DNA of 64,000 bases from Hordeum vulgare subsp. vulgare (Eukaryota; Streptophyta; Magnoliopsida; Poales; Poaceae), in NCBI RefSeq assembly GCF_904849725.1, contig NC_058520.1:346019670-346083669 (forward strand), in the 5' to 3' direction. The notes under the pieces are model-generated. The model made no database searches. It was not told the DNA's origin and saw only the letters and a list, made by a program, of their open reading frames with translations. Numbering within the stretch: position 1 is the first letter of the stretch; each line of letters opens with the position of its first letter. A program made the position numbers and the translations under genes. Positions 24,302-36,060 of the stretch are shown one piece after another.

Positions 24302-24319
24302 TCCCAGGCAACGGCGCCA
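24302..24319 (-). other. Primer-binding site of element B (tRNA-Asp)
   Basis: The plus strand reads TCCCAGGCAACGGCGCCA, the reverse of the tRNA-Asp primer-binding site with one mismatch. It lies 10 bp from the 5' LTR end, confirming the minus orientation. Confidence 0.88.
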
Positions 24320-24329
24320 GAAATACTTC

Positions 24330-25966
24330 GGCTACTGCAACAAAAGACCTTCCAACGGCGCCAGAAACACGTGCTGACGGGAGACTGTTCTTGTCTTGAT
24401 ACTCCTCAGCAAAGGCACCAGGAATCCTTCTGCTACGGCTACGCCTTTAGGGACTTCCTAGGAAAATATGCAAAGGATTTCCCTCGTGGCCTTGGAGCCT
24501 TGCGTTGGTGTTCCCTCAAAGCGGAAAGGGTGATGTAGCACAGCGACAGTAAGTATTTCCCTCAGTTTTGAGAACCAAGGTATCGATCCAGTGAAGGAAT
24601 ATCACAAGTACCTGCACAAACACAAAGAGCTTGATCCCAACGCTATGAAGGGGTTGTCAATCCCTTATAGATTGTTTGCCAAGTGAGAACTGAAAGCAAC
24701 AAAGTAACTAAGCAAAGTAAAAGCAAAAGTGGATACGATAGGTGTGAATAGACCCGGGGGCCGTAGTGTTAACTAGTGGCTTCTCTCATGAAAGCAATAG
24801 ACGGTGGGTGAACAAATTAACTGTCGAGCAATTGATAGTCGCGACGTCATCTATGGAATTATTATATCTATAGGCATCACGTCCAAAAGAAGTAGACCGA
24901 TACTTTCTGCATCTACTACTATTACTCCACACGTCGAGCGCTGTCCAGCATGCATCTAGTGTATTAAGTTCATGAGAACAGAGTAACGCCTTAAGCAAGA
25001 TGACATGATGTAGATGGACAATCTCATATCTACGATAAAAGCCCATCTTGTTACCCTTGATGGAAACAACACGATGCGTGCCTTGCTGCCCTTTCTGTCA
25101 CTAGGAAAGGTCACCACACGATATGAACCAAAAACCAAGCACTTCTCCCATTGCAAGAATCATAGATCTAGTTGGCCAAACAAAACCCAAGACTCGGAGA
25201 GACTTACAAGGATATCAAATCATGCATATAAGAAATCAGCAAAGACTCAAATATATACCATAGATAATCTGATCACAAATCCACAATTCATCGGATCTCA
25301 ACAAACACACCGCCAAAGAGGATTACATCGGATAGATCTCCATGAAGATCATGGAGAACTTTGTATTGAAGATCCTAGAGAGAGAAGAATCCATCTAGCT
25401 ACTAACTACGGACCCGTAGGTCTGAAGTGAACTACTCACGAGTCATTGGAGGGGCGATGATGTTGATGTAGAAACCCTCCAACTCCAAAGTCCCCTCCGG
25501 CAGGGCACCGGGAAGGGTCGCCAGATGAGATCTCGCGGAAACGGAAGCTTGCGGCGGCAGAAAAGTGTTTTCGTGGATTCCCCTATTTTTTCTGTATTTT
25601 AGGGAATATATAGGCGAAGGATCTAGGTCAGGGGGTGCGAGGGAGGCCACAAGCCTGGTAGCCGCCGCCCCCTGGTGGCGGCTACAGGGCTTGTGGGCCC
25701 CGTGTAGCTCTCGTGCCTTGGCCCTCAAGCCCCCTGATCTTCTTCCGTTCGGGAAAAATTTATTTCGGGGATTTTATTCCGTTTGGACTCCGTTCCAAAA
25801 TCAGATCTGGAAAGAGCCAAAAAACACAGAAAAACTGGAACTAGCACTTGGCACTGAATTAATAAGATAGTCCCAAAAAAGATATAAAAGGTACATAAAA
25901 AATCCAAAGATGACAAGATAACAGCATGAAACCATCAAAAATTATAGATACGTTTGAGACGTATCA
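24330..25966 (-). repeat. 5' LTR of element B
   Basis: 1637 bp, beginning TGATACGTCTCAAACG on the minus strand at 25966. It is closely similar to the 3' LTR at 19111-20759. The outer TSD TGCCA follows at 25967. The inner end is altered (GGCTAC in place of TGCAAC). Confidence 0.92.
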
Positions 25967-25971
25967 TGCCA

Positions 25972-26884
25972 CGTCCCATGATTCCTGTTGTTAATCTCGC
26001 ATTAGTTCCAAACCAAGTCAATTCAAAACTTGAAATAAAGTCAAACGCTAAAAGTTTTCAATTATAAAAATAAAATTGTTCGGGGGTGTCAAATAATACA
26101 TAGGAGAATTGTCATTTAGGAATTGTTATTTTTTTGGTATTTATTGCACTAAAATAAAATAAAACTAAAACTGAAAATAATAAAAAGATAAAGGAGAAAA
26201 CAAACAACAAAAAGAACAAAAAGAAGACCCAGAAAATATCATATGATATCATCCCGATTCGTCTATGACGGATGATACTGCGTTAGCTCATGCCTAGCCC
26301 TGCTTATTGACATGTCATGCTTAGTGTTGCACTGTTGCTATTATTTATTGTTTCTTCCCCCTCTTCTTACCGGTAGACCCTGTGACTGACGATACTGCCG
26401 GGGACGACTACCATCCCGATGACCAGCCCTTTGCCACACAGCAACAAGGCAAGCAAACCCCCTTGATCATTCCTATATCGCCCATTTCTTTCTCCCTCAT
26501 GCTTGCATTAGAACTTTGCTACTGTTGTAGTTAGCTCCTATATCTTATGCATAGCCTGTTTTTGATGAACTGCTACTTTCAGTACCGCACTTTAAACTGC
26601 TTAGTATAGGTGGAGCAATCATCCCCTCTGACCCCTTAGTCAAGTTGCCCCGCTTTATTGTTGAGTCTCGATCCCTGATCGACGAGCCAAGACCCGACAC
26701 GGCACTTACACCCCCTTAGTTGTACGATGCTGCACAGCTACTATCGGGTACCGAGGGTGACACCTCGCCAAGTACTCATGATGATACCTTTGTAGTCTAG
26801 CTAGTCGGTCGTGGTTATAGAGAGTGATTCCTCCTTCACCACTCCCGACGATGACTCTGTTGTGCAACCCCTCAAGTGTGAGAC
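25972..26884 (+). other. Interior of element H, part 1
   Basis: About 900 bp without a complete reading frame. It continues from 19053-19105 once element B is removed, and leads to 45960 once element C is removed. The first part is AT-rich and the second holds short gag-like acidic text in one frame (DTAGDDYHPDDQPF near 26390). Its character is that of a large non-coding retroelement interior. I cannot assign a family. Confidence 0.5.
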
Positions 26885-29182
26885 TGATACGTCTCCAACG
26901 TATCTATAATTTTTGATGGTTCCATGCTATTATCATGTCAACTTTGGATGTTTTGTATGCATGAATATGCTATTTTATATCTATTTTGGGACTAACCTAT
27001 TAACTCAGTGCCAAGTGCCAGTTTCTATTTTTTCCGTGTTTTTGACCTTTTTCACAGGAGAATATTAAACGGAGTCCAAACGGAATACAACCTACGGGAT
27101 GATTTTTTCCATAACAAAAGATACGCAGGAGACTTGAGAACCAAGGCAGGGGACCTCGGGGGAGGCCACAAGCCCCCTAGCCGCGGCCTCGGGGGGCGTG
27201 CCTGGAAGGCTTGTGGGCCCCACGTGGCTCCTCTGCCCTACCTCTTTCGCCTATAAATTCCCTAAAAATCCAAAACCACGGAAGAGAGCCACGAAAATAC
27301 TTTTCCGCCGCCGCAAGCTTCTGTCTCCGCAAGATCCCATCTGGGGACCATTCTGGTGCCCTGCCGGAGGGGGGATTCGGACACGGAGGGCATCTTCATC
27401 AACAACATTGCCTCTCCGATGATGCGTGAGTAGTTCACCACATACCTTCGGGTCCATAGCTAGTAGTTAGATGGCTTCTTCTCTCTCTTGGATCTTCAAT
27501 ACAAAATTCTCCATGATCTTCATGGAGATCTATCCGATGTAATCTTCTTTTGCGGTGTGTTTGTCGAGATCCGATGAATTGTGGATTTATGATTAGATTA
27601 TCTATGAATATTATTTGAGTGTCCTATGATCTCTTATATGCATGCTTTCGTATCCTTGTAATTCTCTTCGACTTGTGGGTTTCGTCTGGCCAACTTGATC
27701 TATAATTCTTGCAATGGAAGAAGTGCTTGGTTTTGGGTTCATACCGTGCGGTGACCTCACCTAGTGACATAAGGGGTAGCGAGGCACGCATCGTGTTGTT
27801 GCCATCAAGGGTAAATAGATGGGGTTTATATCATATTGCATGAATTTATCCCTCTACATCATGTCATCTTGCTTAAGGCGTTACTCTGTTGGTTATGAAC
27901 TCAATACACTAGATGCATGCTGGATAGCGGTCGATGTGTGGAGTAATAGTAGTAGATGCAGAAAGTATGGGTCTACTTGTCTAGGACGGGATGCCTATAT
28001 GTATGATCATTGCCTTAGATATCATCATGACTTTGCGCGATTCTATTAATTGCTCGACAGTAATTCGTTCACCCACCGTAATACTTGCTATCATGAGAGA
28101 AGCCTCTAGTGAACACTATGGCCCCCGGGTCTACTTCACATCATATTTTCATATCCTGAAAATTACTTTGTTGCACTTTTGTGACAGCCCGAGACCGACG
28201 TTCCAGAAGATTCCCCTTCTATTCCGTTTCCGTCGTGTGATTATTTTTATTTGTCGCATCATCATTGCATCATGCGCATCATCAGCATTGCATCGGCATC
28301 ACGTTGCCGCCAGTTTTCGAAACGTGCATCTGTTATTAGTTGCCAGTTCTCGTCGTTGTCCATTCTGAGCCCGACCACACTCGCACGCGCCCACGGCATC
28401 ATCAAAACCCTGTTTTAAAAAGGGTGTGTAAAACTTTCTCTGATTGGGTTGGAACTTGACGCGCGGTCTTATTTTATTATTGGTAGGCCGCCTGTCGAAT
28501 TTCGTCGCAATCGGAGTCCGTCTGGTTCCCGAACGGTCGACTGTAGCGGCACCATATTTGGTCTATCGTTGGACGTTTATCGGTGTTTTAAAAATCGTGT
28601 TGCCGCGCCGCGCCATTTCCCTCTCATCCCTACATAGCCCATCTACACAGCCCATTAGTGCCACCTAGCCACTTCCTCCGTTCGTGGTCGTCGGATCGCG
28701 ATCGGACGGACGAGGTCCACCCCACCAGAGACCAACCTTATATAAGTGTCACCCCCTGGAGAGACCCCTCTCACTTCACTAGGGTTTTCCCTAGTCATTT
28801 TTGCGGCCACCCCTCAAAAACTCCACCTGCTAGCCCAAACCCTTCAAATCCTGCAGCCCTAGCCTCCCTACTCTTTCCCATCCCTCAGATCTGAGATCTA
28901 GGGCTCACATAGCCCCAATCCCCACCTACAGGAATGTCCGCGGTCAAACCAGACACGTCCAGGTGTCCGCAGTGCCATCCGATCCAATCTCAAGCAGCAG
29001 CCCGTAGCCGCAGCCCCATGGCGCTCGCTGCCTGAGAATCGCCACCACCACGCCAGGCCCTCACCGCGCCCTCGCCGGAGCTAGCGCCATCGCCTGGCCT
29101 CCAGCCACCGGCCACCTCGCCTCGCCGTCGCCTGCGCTCGTCGCGCCGCATCGCCTTGCTGCCGCGGTGCCTCGTTGCTGCA

Positions 29183-30832
29183 AGATACGCCTCAAACGTA
29201 TCTATAATTTTTGATGGTTTCACGTTCTTATCTTGTCAACTTTTGGATGTTTTGTTTACCTTTTATATCTTTTTTGGGACTAACTTATTAACTCAGTGCC
29301 AAGTGCCAGTTCCTGTTTTTTCTGTGTTTTTGACTCTTTTCAGATCTGTTTTTGGAATGGAGTCCAAACAGAATAAAATCCCCAAAAAGATTTTTTCCAG
29401 AACGGAAGAAGATCGGGAGGCTTGAGGGCCAAGCAAGTGGGCCCACAGGGAGCCCACAATCCCTGTTGCCGCGACCAGGGTGGAGGCCGTGGCAACCAAG
29501 CTTGTGGCCCGCTAGCGCTCCCCTGCCCTTGGTCTTTGGCCTATAAATTCCCTAAAAATCCAGAAAAAATCAGGGCATCCACAAAAACACTTTTCCGTCG
29601 CCGCAAGCTTCCGGTTTCGCGAGATGTCATCTGGAGACCCTTCCCGGTGCCCTACCGGAGGAGACTTTGGAGTTGGAGGGCTTCTTCATCAACATCATCG
29701 CCCCTCCAACGACTCGTGAGTAGCTCACTTCATACCTACGGGTCCGTAGTTAGTAGCCAGATGGCTTCTTCTCTCTCTTGGATCTTCAATACAAAGTTCT
29801 CCATGATATTCATGGAGATCTATCCGATGTAATCCTCTTTGGCGGTGTGCTTGTCGAGATCCGATGAATTGTGGATTTGTGATCAGATTATCTATGATTT
29901 ATATTTGAGTCTTTGCTGATTTCTTATATGCATGATTTGATATCCTTGTAAGTCTCTCCGAGTCTTGGGTTTTGTTTGGCCAACTAGATCTATGATTCTT
30001 GCAATGGGAGAAGTGCTTGGTTTTTGGGTTCTTACCGTGTGGTGACCTTTCCCAGTGACAGTAGGGGCAGCAAGGCACACATCGTGTAGTTGCCATCAAG
30101 GGTAACAAGGTGGGCTTTGTCGTACATATGAGATTGTCCATCTACATCATGTCATCTTGCTTAAGGCGTTACTCTGTTCTTTTGGACTTAATACACTAGA
30201 TGCTTGCTGGATAGCGGTCGATGTGTGGAGTAATAGCAGTAGATGCAGAAAGTATCGGTCTACTTGTTTTGGACGTGATGCCAATAGATATAATCATTGC
30301 CCTAGATGACGTCACGACTTTGCGCGGTTCTATCAATTGCTCGACAATAATTCGTTCACACACCGTCTACTTGCTTTCATGAGAGAAGCCACTAGTAAAC
30401 ACTACGGCCCCCGGGTCTATTCACACCTATCGTTTACACCTCCGCTTTTACTTTGCTTTTTTACTTTGTTGCTTTCAGTTCTCACTTGGCAAACAATCTA
30501 TAAGGGATTGACAACCCCTTCATAGCGTTGGGAGCAAGGTTTTTGTGTTTGTGCAGGCACTTGTGATACTCCTTCACTGGATCGATACCTTGGTTCTCAA
30601 AACTGATTGAAATACTTACCACCGTTGTGCTACATCACCCTTTCCGCTTCGAGGGAACACCAACGCAAGGCTCCAAGGCCACGGGGAAATCCTTTGCATA
30701 TTTTCCTAGGAAGTCCCTAAATGCGTAGCCATAGCAGAAGGATTCTTGGTGCCGTTGCTGCAGAGAATCAAGAACAGTCTCCCGTCAGCACGTGTTTCTG
30801 GCGCCGTTGGAAGGTCTTTTGTTGCATCAGCA
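29183..30832 (+). repeat. 5' LTR of element D
   Basis: 1650 bp. It begins AGATACGCCTCAAACG, in which the terminal TG is changed to AG. A TATA-like CTATAAATTCC lies near 29541. It ends GTTGCATCAGCA just before the primer-binding region. Confidence 0.9.
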
Positions 30833-30842
30833 GAAGTATTTC

Positions 30843-30860
30843 TGGCGCCGTTGCCGGGGA
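30843..30860 (+). other. Primer-binding site of element D (tRNA-Asp)
   Basis: TGGCGCCGTTGCCGGGGA is a perfect match to the complement of the plant tRNA-Asp 3' end including CCA. It begins 10 bp after the LTR end. Confidence 0.92.
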
Positions 30861-31068
30861 TGGAGAGATCTATCCAAGTAGGTCTCACAAACTCATCTCT
30901 TGCATTTACTTTTTTGCCAGTTGCCTCTCGTTTTCCTCTCCCCCACTTCACATTTGCCGTTTTCATTTGCCTTTTTCCGTTCGCCCTTCTTCCGCTCGCT
31001 TTCTGTTTGCTTGTGTTACCATGTGCCTTCTTTTAGCTTGCATCTTTGCTTGCTAAAAATCCATTGAT

Positions 31069-31715
31069 ATGGATCCTCACCCACTTGCTAATCTCTTTAA
31101 GAGATCCACTTATGTGGAACCAATTGCTAGTGAGTTGAGTGCACTTGAATTTCTTTATGGAGTTTTACTTGAGATGCGTGAATCCAAAATTGTGAGGAAG
31201 AAATTTATGAAGTGATTCACGAGGGCTCCTTGAATGAAAAGCATGATTGCAATGATTTCACTATAAATCCTATTAGTGACAATCATGCTAAAAATATGCA
31301 AAACCCTAAGCTTGGGGATGCTAGCTTTTCTATGTCCACTACTTGTTGCAATGATCATGAATGGGGTGATGATTTTTCTTATGATCTTGAAAAGCCTCAT
31401 GATGAATATGATATTTGCAATAATGTTGAAAGTGGGTTTGGAGAAGTCATGACTTTACTTGATGATAATTCCACTATTTTTGAGGAGCGTCAACTTTGCA
31501 TGCATGTGGATCATGAAAAGAATATCCTTTGTGATAGCTATATTGTTGAATTTGATTATGATCCCACATGTAATTGCTATGAGAGAGGATTATATGCTTC
31601 TACTTATTGCAATAGTATCAAGCTTCCTCTCCATGTGTTGAAATTTTTGAAGCGATGCTTGTTTTGCCATCCTATGCTAGTTGATTCTTGTTCCAACAAG
31701 TTGCCCTATGCATAG
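31069..31715 (+). pseudogene. Conserved-looking ORF of unknown function in element D, frameshifted
   Basis: An ATG at 31069 opens a frame reading MDPHPLANLFKRSTYVEP and continuing for 48 residues to a TGA. A second frame picks up at once (EVIHEGSLNEKHDCNDF) and stays open to 31715. One missing T near 31205 accounts for the shift, so the ancestral product was about 215 residues. The second part is acidic and cysteine/histidine-rich (STTCCNDHEWGDD, CNCYERGLY, CLFCHPMLVDSC), but no known zinc-binding spacing is clear. It is not gag, protease or polymerase by any motif I can see. It occupies the place where element B has its gag-like ORF. An AAGCTTGGGGATGCT copy of the polypurine tract lies inside it at 31308-31322. 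Confidence 0.6.
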
Positions 31716-34442
31716 GAAGTGGGTTAGACTTAAATGTGCTAGCCATATGCTCCATGATGCTCTTGTTGTGCTTCAATCCTTGTCTTTTGTGTGAGCATCA
31801 TCAATGCCTAGCTAAGGGCATTAAACAATACCGCTTGTTGGGAGGCAACCCAACGAATCTATCCTTTTTCTTTCTGTTTTGTGTTTTCCACACTTCCATA
31901 ATTTTGTTATGATTGTCTTTGTTGTGTTTATTTTTGCGTTTGTGCCAAGCAAAACCGTTATGATTAGTCTTGGGGATGATCGTTTGGTCATGCTGGAAAA
32001 GACAGAAACTTTCTGCTCACGAAAATAATTTTCATTTTTTTTTCTGTAAGAGCTATTGAGTTGATTCTTTTTGCTGCTGATGGCTACGCAAATTCTTCAG
32101 ACCTTCGTAAGTTTTCAGAATTTTTGAAGTACCATAAGTATACGAAGTATACATATTGCTACAGACTGGTCTGCTGTTAACAGATTCTGTTTTTGTTGTG
32201 TTGGTTGCTTATTTTGATGAAACTATGGATAGTATCGGGGGGTATTAGCCATGGAAGATTGAAAATATAGTAACCCAACATCAACATAAGTATAATTTAA
32301 GTTTGCTACAGTACCTAAGGAAGTGGTGGTTTGCTTTCTTATACTAATGTTATCACGAGTTTCTCTTTAAGTTTCGTGTTGTGAAGTTTTCAAGTTTTGG
32401 GTGAAGTTCTTATGGACAAAAATATAAAGAGTGGCAAGAGCTCAAGCTTGGGGATGCCCAAGGCACCCCAAGATTATTCAAGGATGCCGTAAGAGCCTAA
32501 GCTTGGGGATTCCCCGGGAAGGCATCCCCTCTTTCGTCTTCAATCCATCGGTAACGTTACTTGGGGCTATATTTTTATTCACCACATGTTATGTGTTTTG
32601 CTTGGAGCGTCTTGTATCGTAGGAGTATTTTGTTTTTTTGTGTCACAATCATCCTTGCTGAACACGTAGAGAGAGACATGCACTCACCATGATTTTGTCG
32701 AGCTTCACTTATATCCTTTGGTAGACAATTCAGCTCACATGTGCTTCACTTATATCTTTTGAGCTAGTTGATTTTGCTCTATGTGCTTCACTTATATCTT
32801 TAGAGCATGGCGGTGCGTGGCTTGGTAGTTGATCTATGCTATGAAAGTAGTCTCAAAGGGGTAGTTATCCAAAGGGATACGAAAACTTCCACCTTCATGT
32901 GCATTGAATAGTTAGAGAAGTTTGATTCATCTCATCTAGTTATGAGTTGTGGTTATGGTAATATTGAAGTTATATCAGTAAGGTGTTGTGGATCTAGAAA
33001 TACTTGTGTTGAAGATATTGATTCCCGTAGCATGCACGTATGGTGAACTGCTATGTGATGAAGTCTGAGCATGATTAGTCTATTGATTGTCATCCTTTGT
33101 GTGGCGGTCGGGATCGTGCAATGGTTTATACCTACCAACCCTTCCCCTAGGAGTATGCGTTGAATGCTTTGTTTCGATTACTACTAAAACTTTTGCAACA
33201 AGTATATGAGTTCTTCATGACTAAAGTTGAGTCCATGGTTTATATGCACTTTCACCTTCCACCATCACTATCTTCTTTAGTGCCGTGCAACTTTCGCCGG
33301 TGTACAAAACCCACCATTAGCCTCCCTCAAAACAGCCACCATACCTACCTACTATGGCTTTTTCAAAGTCATTCTGAGATATATTCTGATGCAACTACCA
33401 CCATGACATGTGCCACCACGTCTACATTCCATTGCATGATTGTAAGATAGCTAGCATGATGTTTCCATTTATGTCTATGCCAAGCTAGATCATTGTCACG
33501 GTACACTACCGAAGGCATTCCATATAGAGTCATCGTTGCTCTAAGTTTTGAGTTTTAAGTGTGACGATCATCATTGATGGAGCATTGACCCATGTGAGGA
33601 AATAAAAGAGGCCAAAGATGCCCACCAAAAAAAAGAGGCCAAAGAGCCCATCCAAAAAATGAGAGAAAAAGAGAGAAGGGACAATGCTACCACCTTTCCA
33701 CACTTGTGCATATTAAGCACCATGATCTTCATGATTGAGAGTCTCTCGTTTTGTCACCACCATATAGCTAGTGGAAATATTTCATTATATAACTTGGCTT
33801 GTATATCCCAATGATAGGCTTCGTCAAAATTTCCTTAGGTCTTCGTGAGCAGGCAAGTTGGATGCACACCCACTAGTTTTCTTTAAGAGCTTTCACATAC
33901 TCTTAGCTCTAGTGCATCGTTTGTATGGCAATCCCTACTCATTCACATTGATACTTATTGATGAGCATCTCCACAACTCATTGATATGCCCAGTTAATCT
34001 GACCATCTTCTCCTTTTTTGTCTTGCAACCTCCACCACACTCCACACCACTTATAGTGCTAAAACCATGGCTCATGCTCATGTATTGCGTGAGAGTTGAA
34101 AAAGTTTGAGAAAGTAAAGGTGTGAAAAAAATTATTTGGCCAATACCGGGGTTGTGCATGATTTAAATTCGTTGTGCAATGATGATAGAGCATAGCCAGA
34201 CTATATTATTTTGTAGGGATAACTTTCTTTTGGCCTTGTTATTTTGAAAGTTCATGATTACCTTGCTAGTTTGCTTGAAGTATTATTGTTTCCACGTCAA
34301 TAGCAAACTATTGTTTTGAATCTAATGGATCTGAACATTCACGTCACATAAGAGGAGTTACAAAGGACATCTATGCTAGGTAGCATGAAAGCATCAAAAA
34401 TTAATTCTTTATCACTTCCCTACTCGAGGACGAGCAGGAGTT
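31716..34442 (+). other. Non-coding 3' region of element D
   Basis: No coding motif. It holds, in order, the GGGAGGCAACCCAACGAAT block near 31840, two AAGCTTGGGGAT copies (32444-32457 and 32499-32510), and three imperfect copies of TGCTTCACTTATATC between 32700 and 32800. The same blocks occur in B and C. The polypurine tract follows at 34443-34457. Confidence 0.85.
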
Positions 34443-34457
34443 AAGCTTGGGGATGCT

Positions 34458-36060
34458 TGATACGTCTCAAACGTATCTATAATTTTTGATGGTTTCACGC
34501 TGTTATCTTGTCAACTTGGGATGTTTTGTTTACCTTTTATATATTTTTTGGGACCAACTTATTAACTCAGTGCCAAGTGACAGTTCCTGTTTTTTCTGTG
34601 TTTTTGACTCTTTTCAGATCTGATTTTGGAACGGAGTCCAAACGGAATAAAATCCCCAAAATGATTTTTTTCAGAACGGAAGAAGATCGGGAGGCTTTAG
34701 GGCCAAGCAAGTGGGGCCATAGGGAGCCCACAAGCCATGTTGCCGCAGCCAGGGGGAGGCCGCGGCAACCAAGCTTGTGCCCCCAGGCGCTCCCCTGCCG
34801 TAGGTCTTTGGCCTATAAATTCCCTAAAAATCCAGAAAAAATCAGGGCGTCCACAAAAACATTTTTCTGCCGCGGCAAGCTTCCATTTCCGCAAGATCTC
34901 ATCTAGAGACCCTTCCCGGTGCCCTGCCGGAGGAGACATTGGAGTTGGAGGGCTTCTTCATCAACATCATCGCCCCTCCAATGACTCGTGAGTAGTTCAC
35001 TTCAGACCTACGGGTCCGTAGTTAGTAGCTACATGGCTTCTTCTCTCTCTTTGATCTTCAATACAAAGTTCTCCATGATCTTCATGGAGATCTATCCGAT
35101 GTAATCCTCTTTGGCGGTGTGTTTGTCAAGATCCGATGAATTGTGGATTTGTGATCAGATTATCTATGATTTACATTTGAGTCTCTCTGAGTCTTGGGTT
35201 TTGTTTGGCCAACTAGATCTATGATTCTTGCAATGGGAGAAGTGCTTGGTTTTGGGTTCTTACCGTGTGGTGACCTTTCCCAATGACAGTAGGGGCAGCA
35301 AGGCACACATCGTGTAGTTGCCATCAAGGGTAACAAGGTGGACTTTGTCGTAGATATGAGATTGTCCATCTACATCATGTCATCTTGCTTAAGGCGTTAC
35401 TCTGTTCTTTTGGACTTAATACACTAGATACACGATGGATAGCGGTCGACGTGTGGAGTAATAGTAGTAGATGCAGAAAGTATCGGTCTACTTGTTTTGG
35501 ACGTGATGCCTATAGATATAATCATTTCCATAGATGACGTCACGACTTTGCGCGGTTCTATCAATTGCTCGACAGTAATTCGTTCACCCACCGTCTAATT
35601 GCTCTCAGGAGAGAAGCCACTAGTAAACACTACGACCCTTGGGTCTATTCACACCTATCGTTTACACCTCCGCTTTTACTTTGCTTTGTTACTTTGTTGC
35701 TTTCAGTTCTCACTTGGCAAACAATCTATAAGGGATTGACAACCCCTTCATAGCGTTGGGAGCAAGCTTTTTGTGTTTGTGCAGGCACTTGTGCTACTCC
35801 TTCACTCGATCGATACCTTGGTTCTCAAAACTGAGGGAAATACTTACCACCGCTGTGCTACATCACCCTTTCTGCTTCGAGGGAACACCAACGCAAGGCT
35901 CCAAGGCCACGGGGAAATCCTTTGCATATTTTCCTAGGAAGTCCCTAAAGGCGTAGGCGTAGCAGAAGGATTCCTGGTGCCGTTGCTGAGGAGAATCAAG
36001 AACAGTCTCCCATTAGCACGTGTTTCTGGCGCCGTTGGAAGGTCTTTTGTTGCATAAGCA
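34458..36060 (+). repeat. 3' LTR of element D
   Basis: It begins TGATACGTCTCAAACGTATC directly after the polypurine tract AAGCTTGGGGATGCT and ends GTTGCATAAGCA, 1603 bp. It is slightly shorter than the 5' LTR through a small deletion near 35180. Confidence 0.92.

Larger units (their letters stand above)
19111..25966 (-). mobile_element. Element B: non-autonomous gypsy retrotransposon, TSD TGCCA
   Basis: A 6.9-kb minus-strand insertion flanked by TGCCA at 19106-19110 and 25967-25971. The right LTR (24330-25966) is the 5' LTR and the left LTR (19111-20759) the 3' LTR. Between them are a tRNA-Asp primer-binding site, one gag-like ORF, a 2.7-kb non-coding tract and a polypurine tract. There is no RT or integrase, so it depends on another element. 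It interrupts the H interior just after its primer-binding site. The LTR start TGATACGTCTCAAACG recalls Sabrina/WHAM-type elements. Confidence 0.95.
29183..36060 (+). mobile_element. Element D: non-autonomous gypsy element, TSD CTGCA/CCGCA
   Basis: A 6.9-kb plus-strand insertion in the GC-rich leader of the Sukkula-like LTR. The flanks are CTGCA (29178-29182) and CCGCA (36061-36065), which differ by one C-to-T change at a CpG. LTRs are 29183-30832 and 34458-36060. The interior holds one decayed ORF of unknown family and a long non-coding tract. No gag, protease, RT or integrase is recognisable. It is the closest relative of element B in the window, in opposite orientation. Confidence 0.92.
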
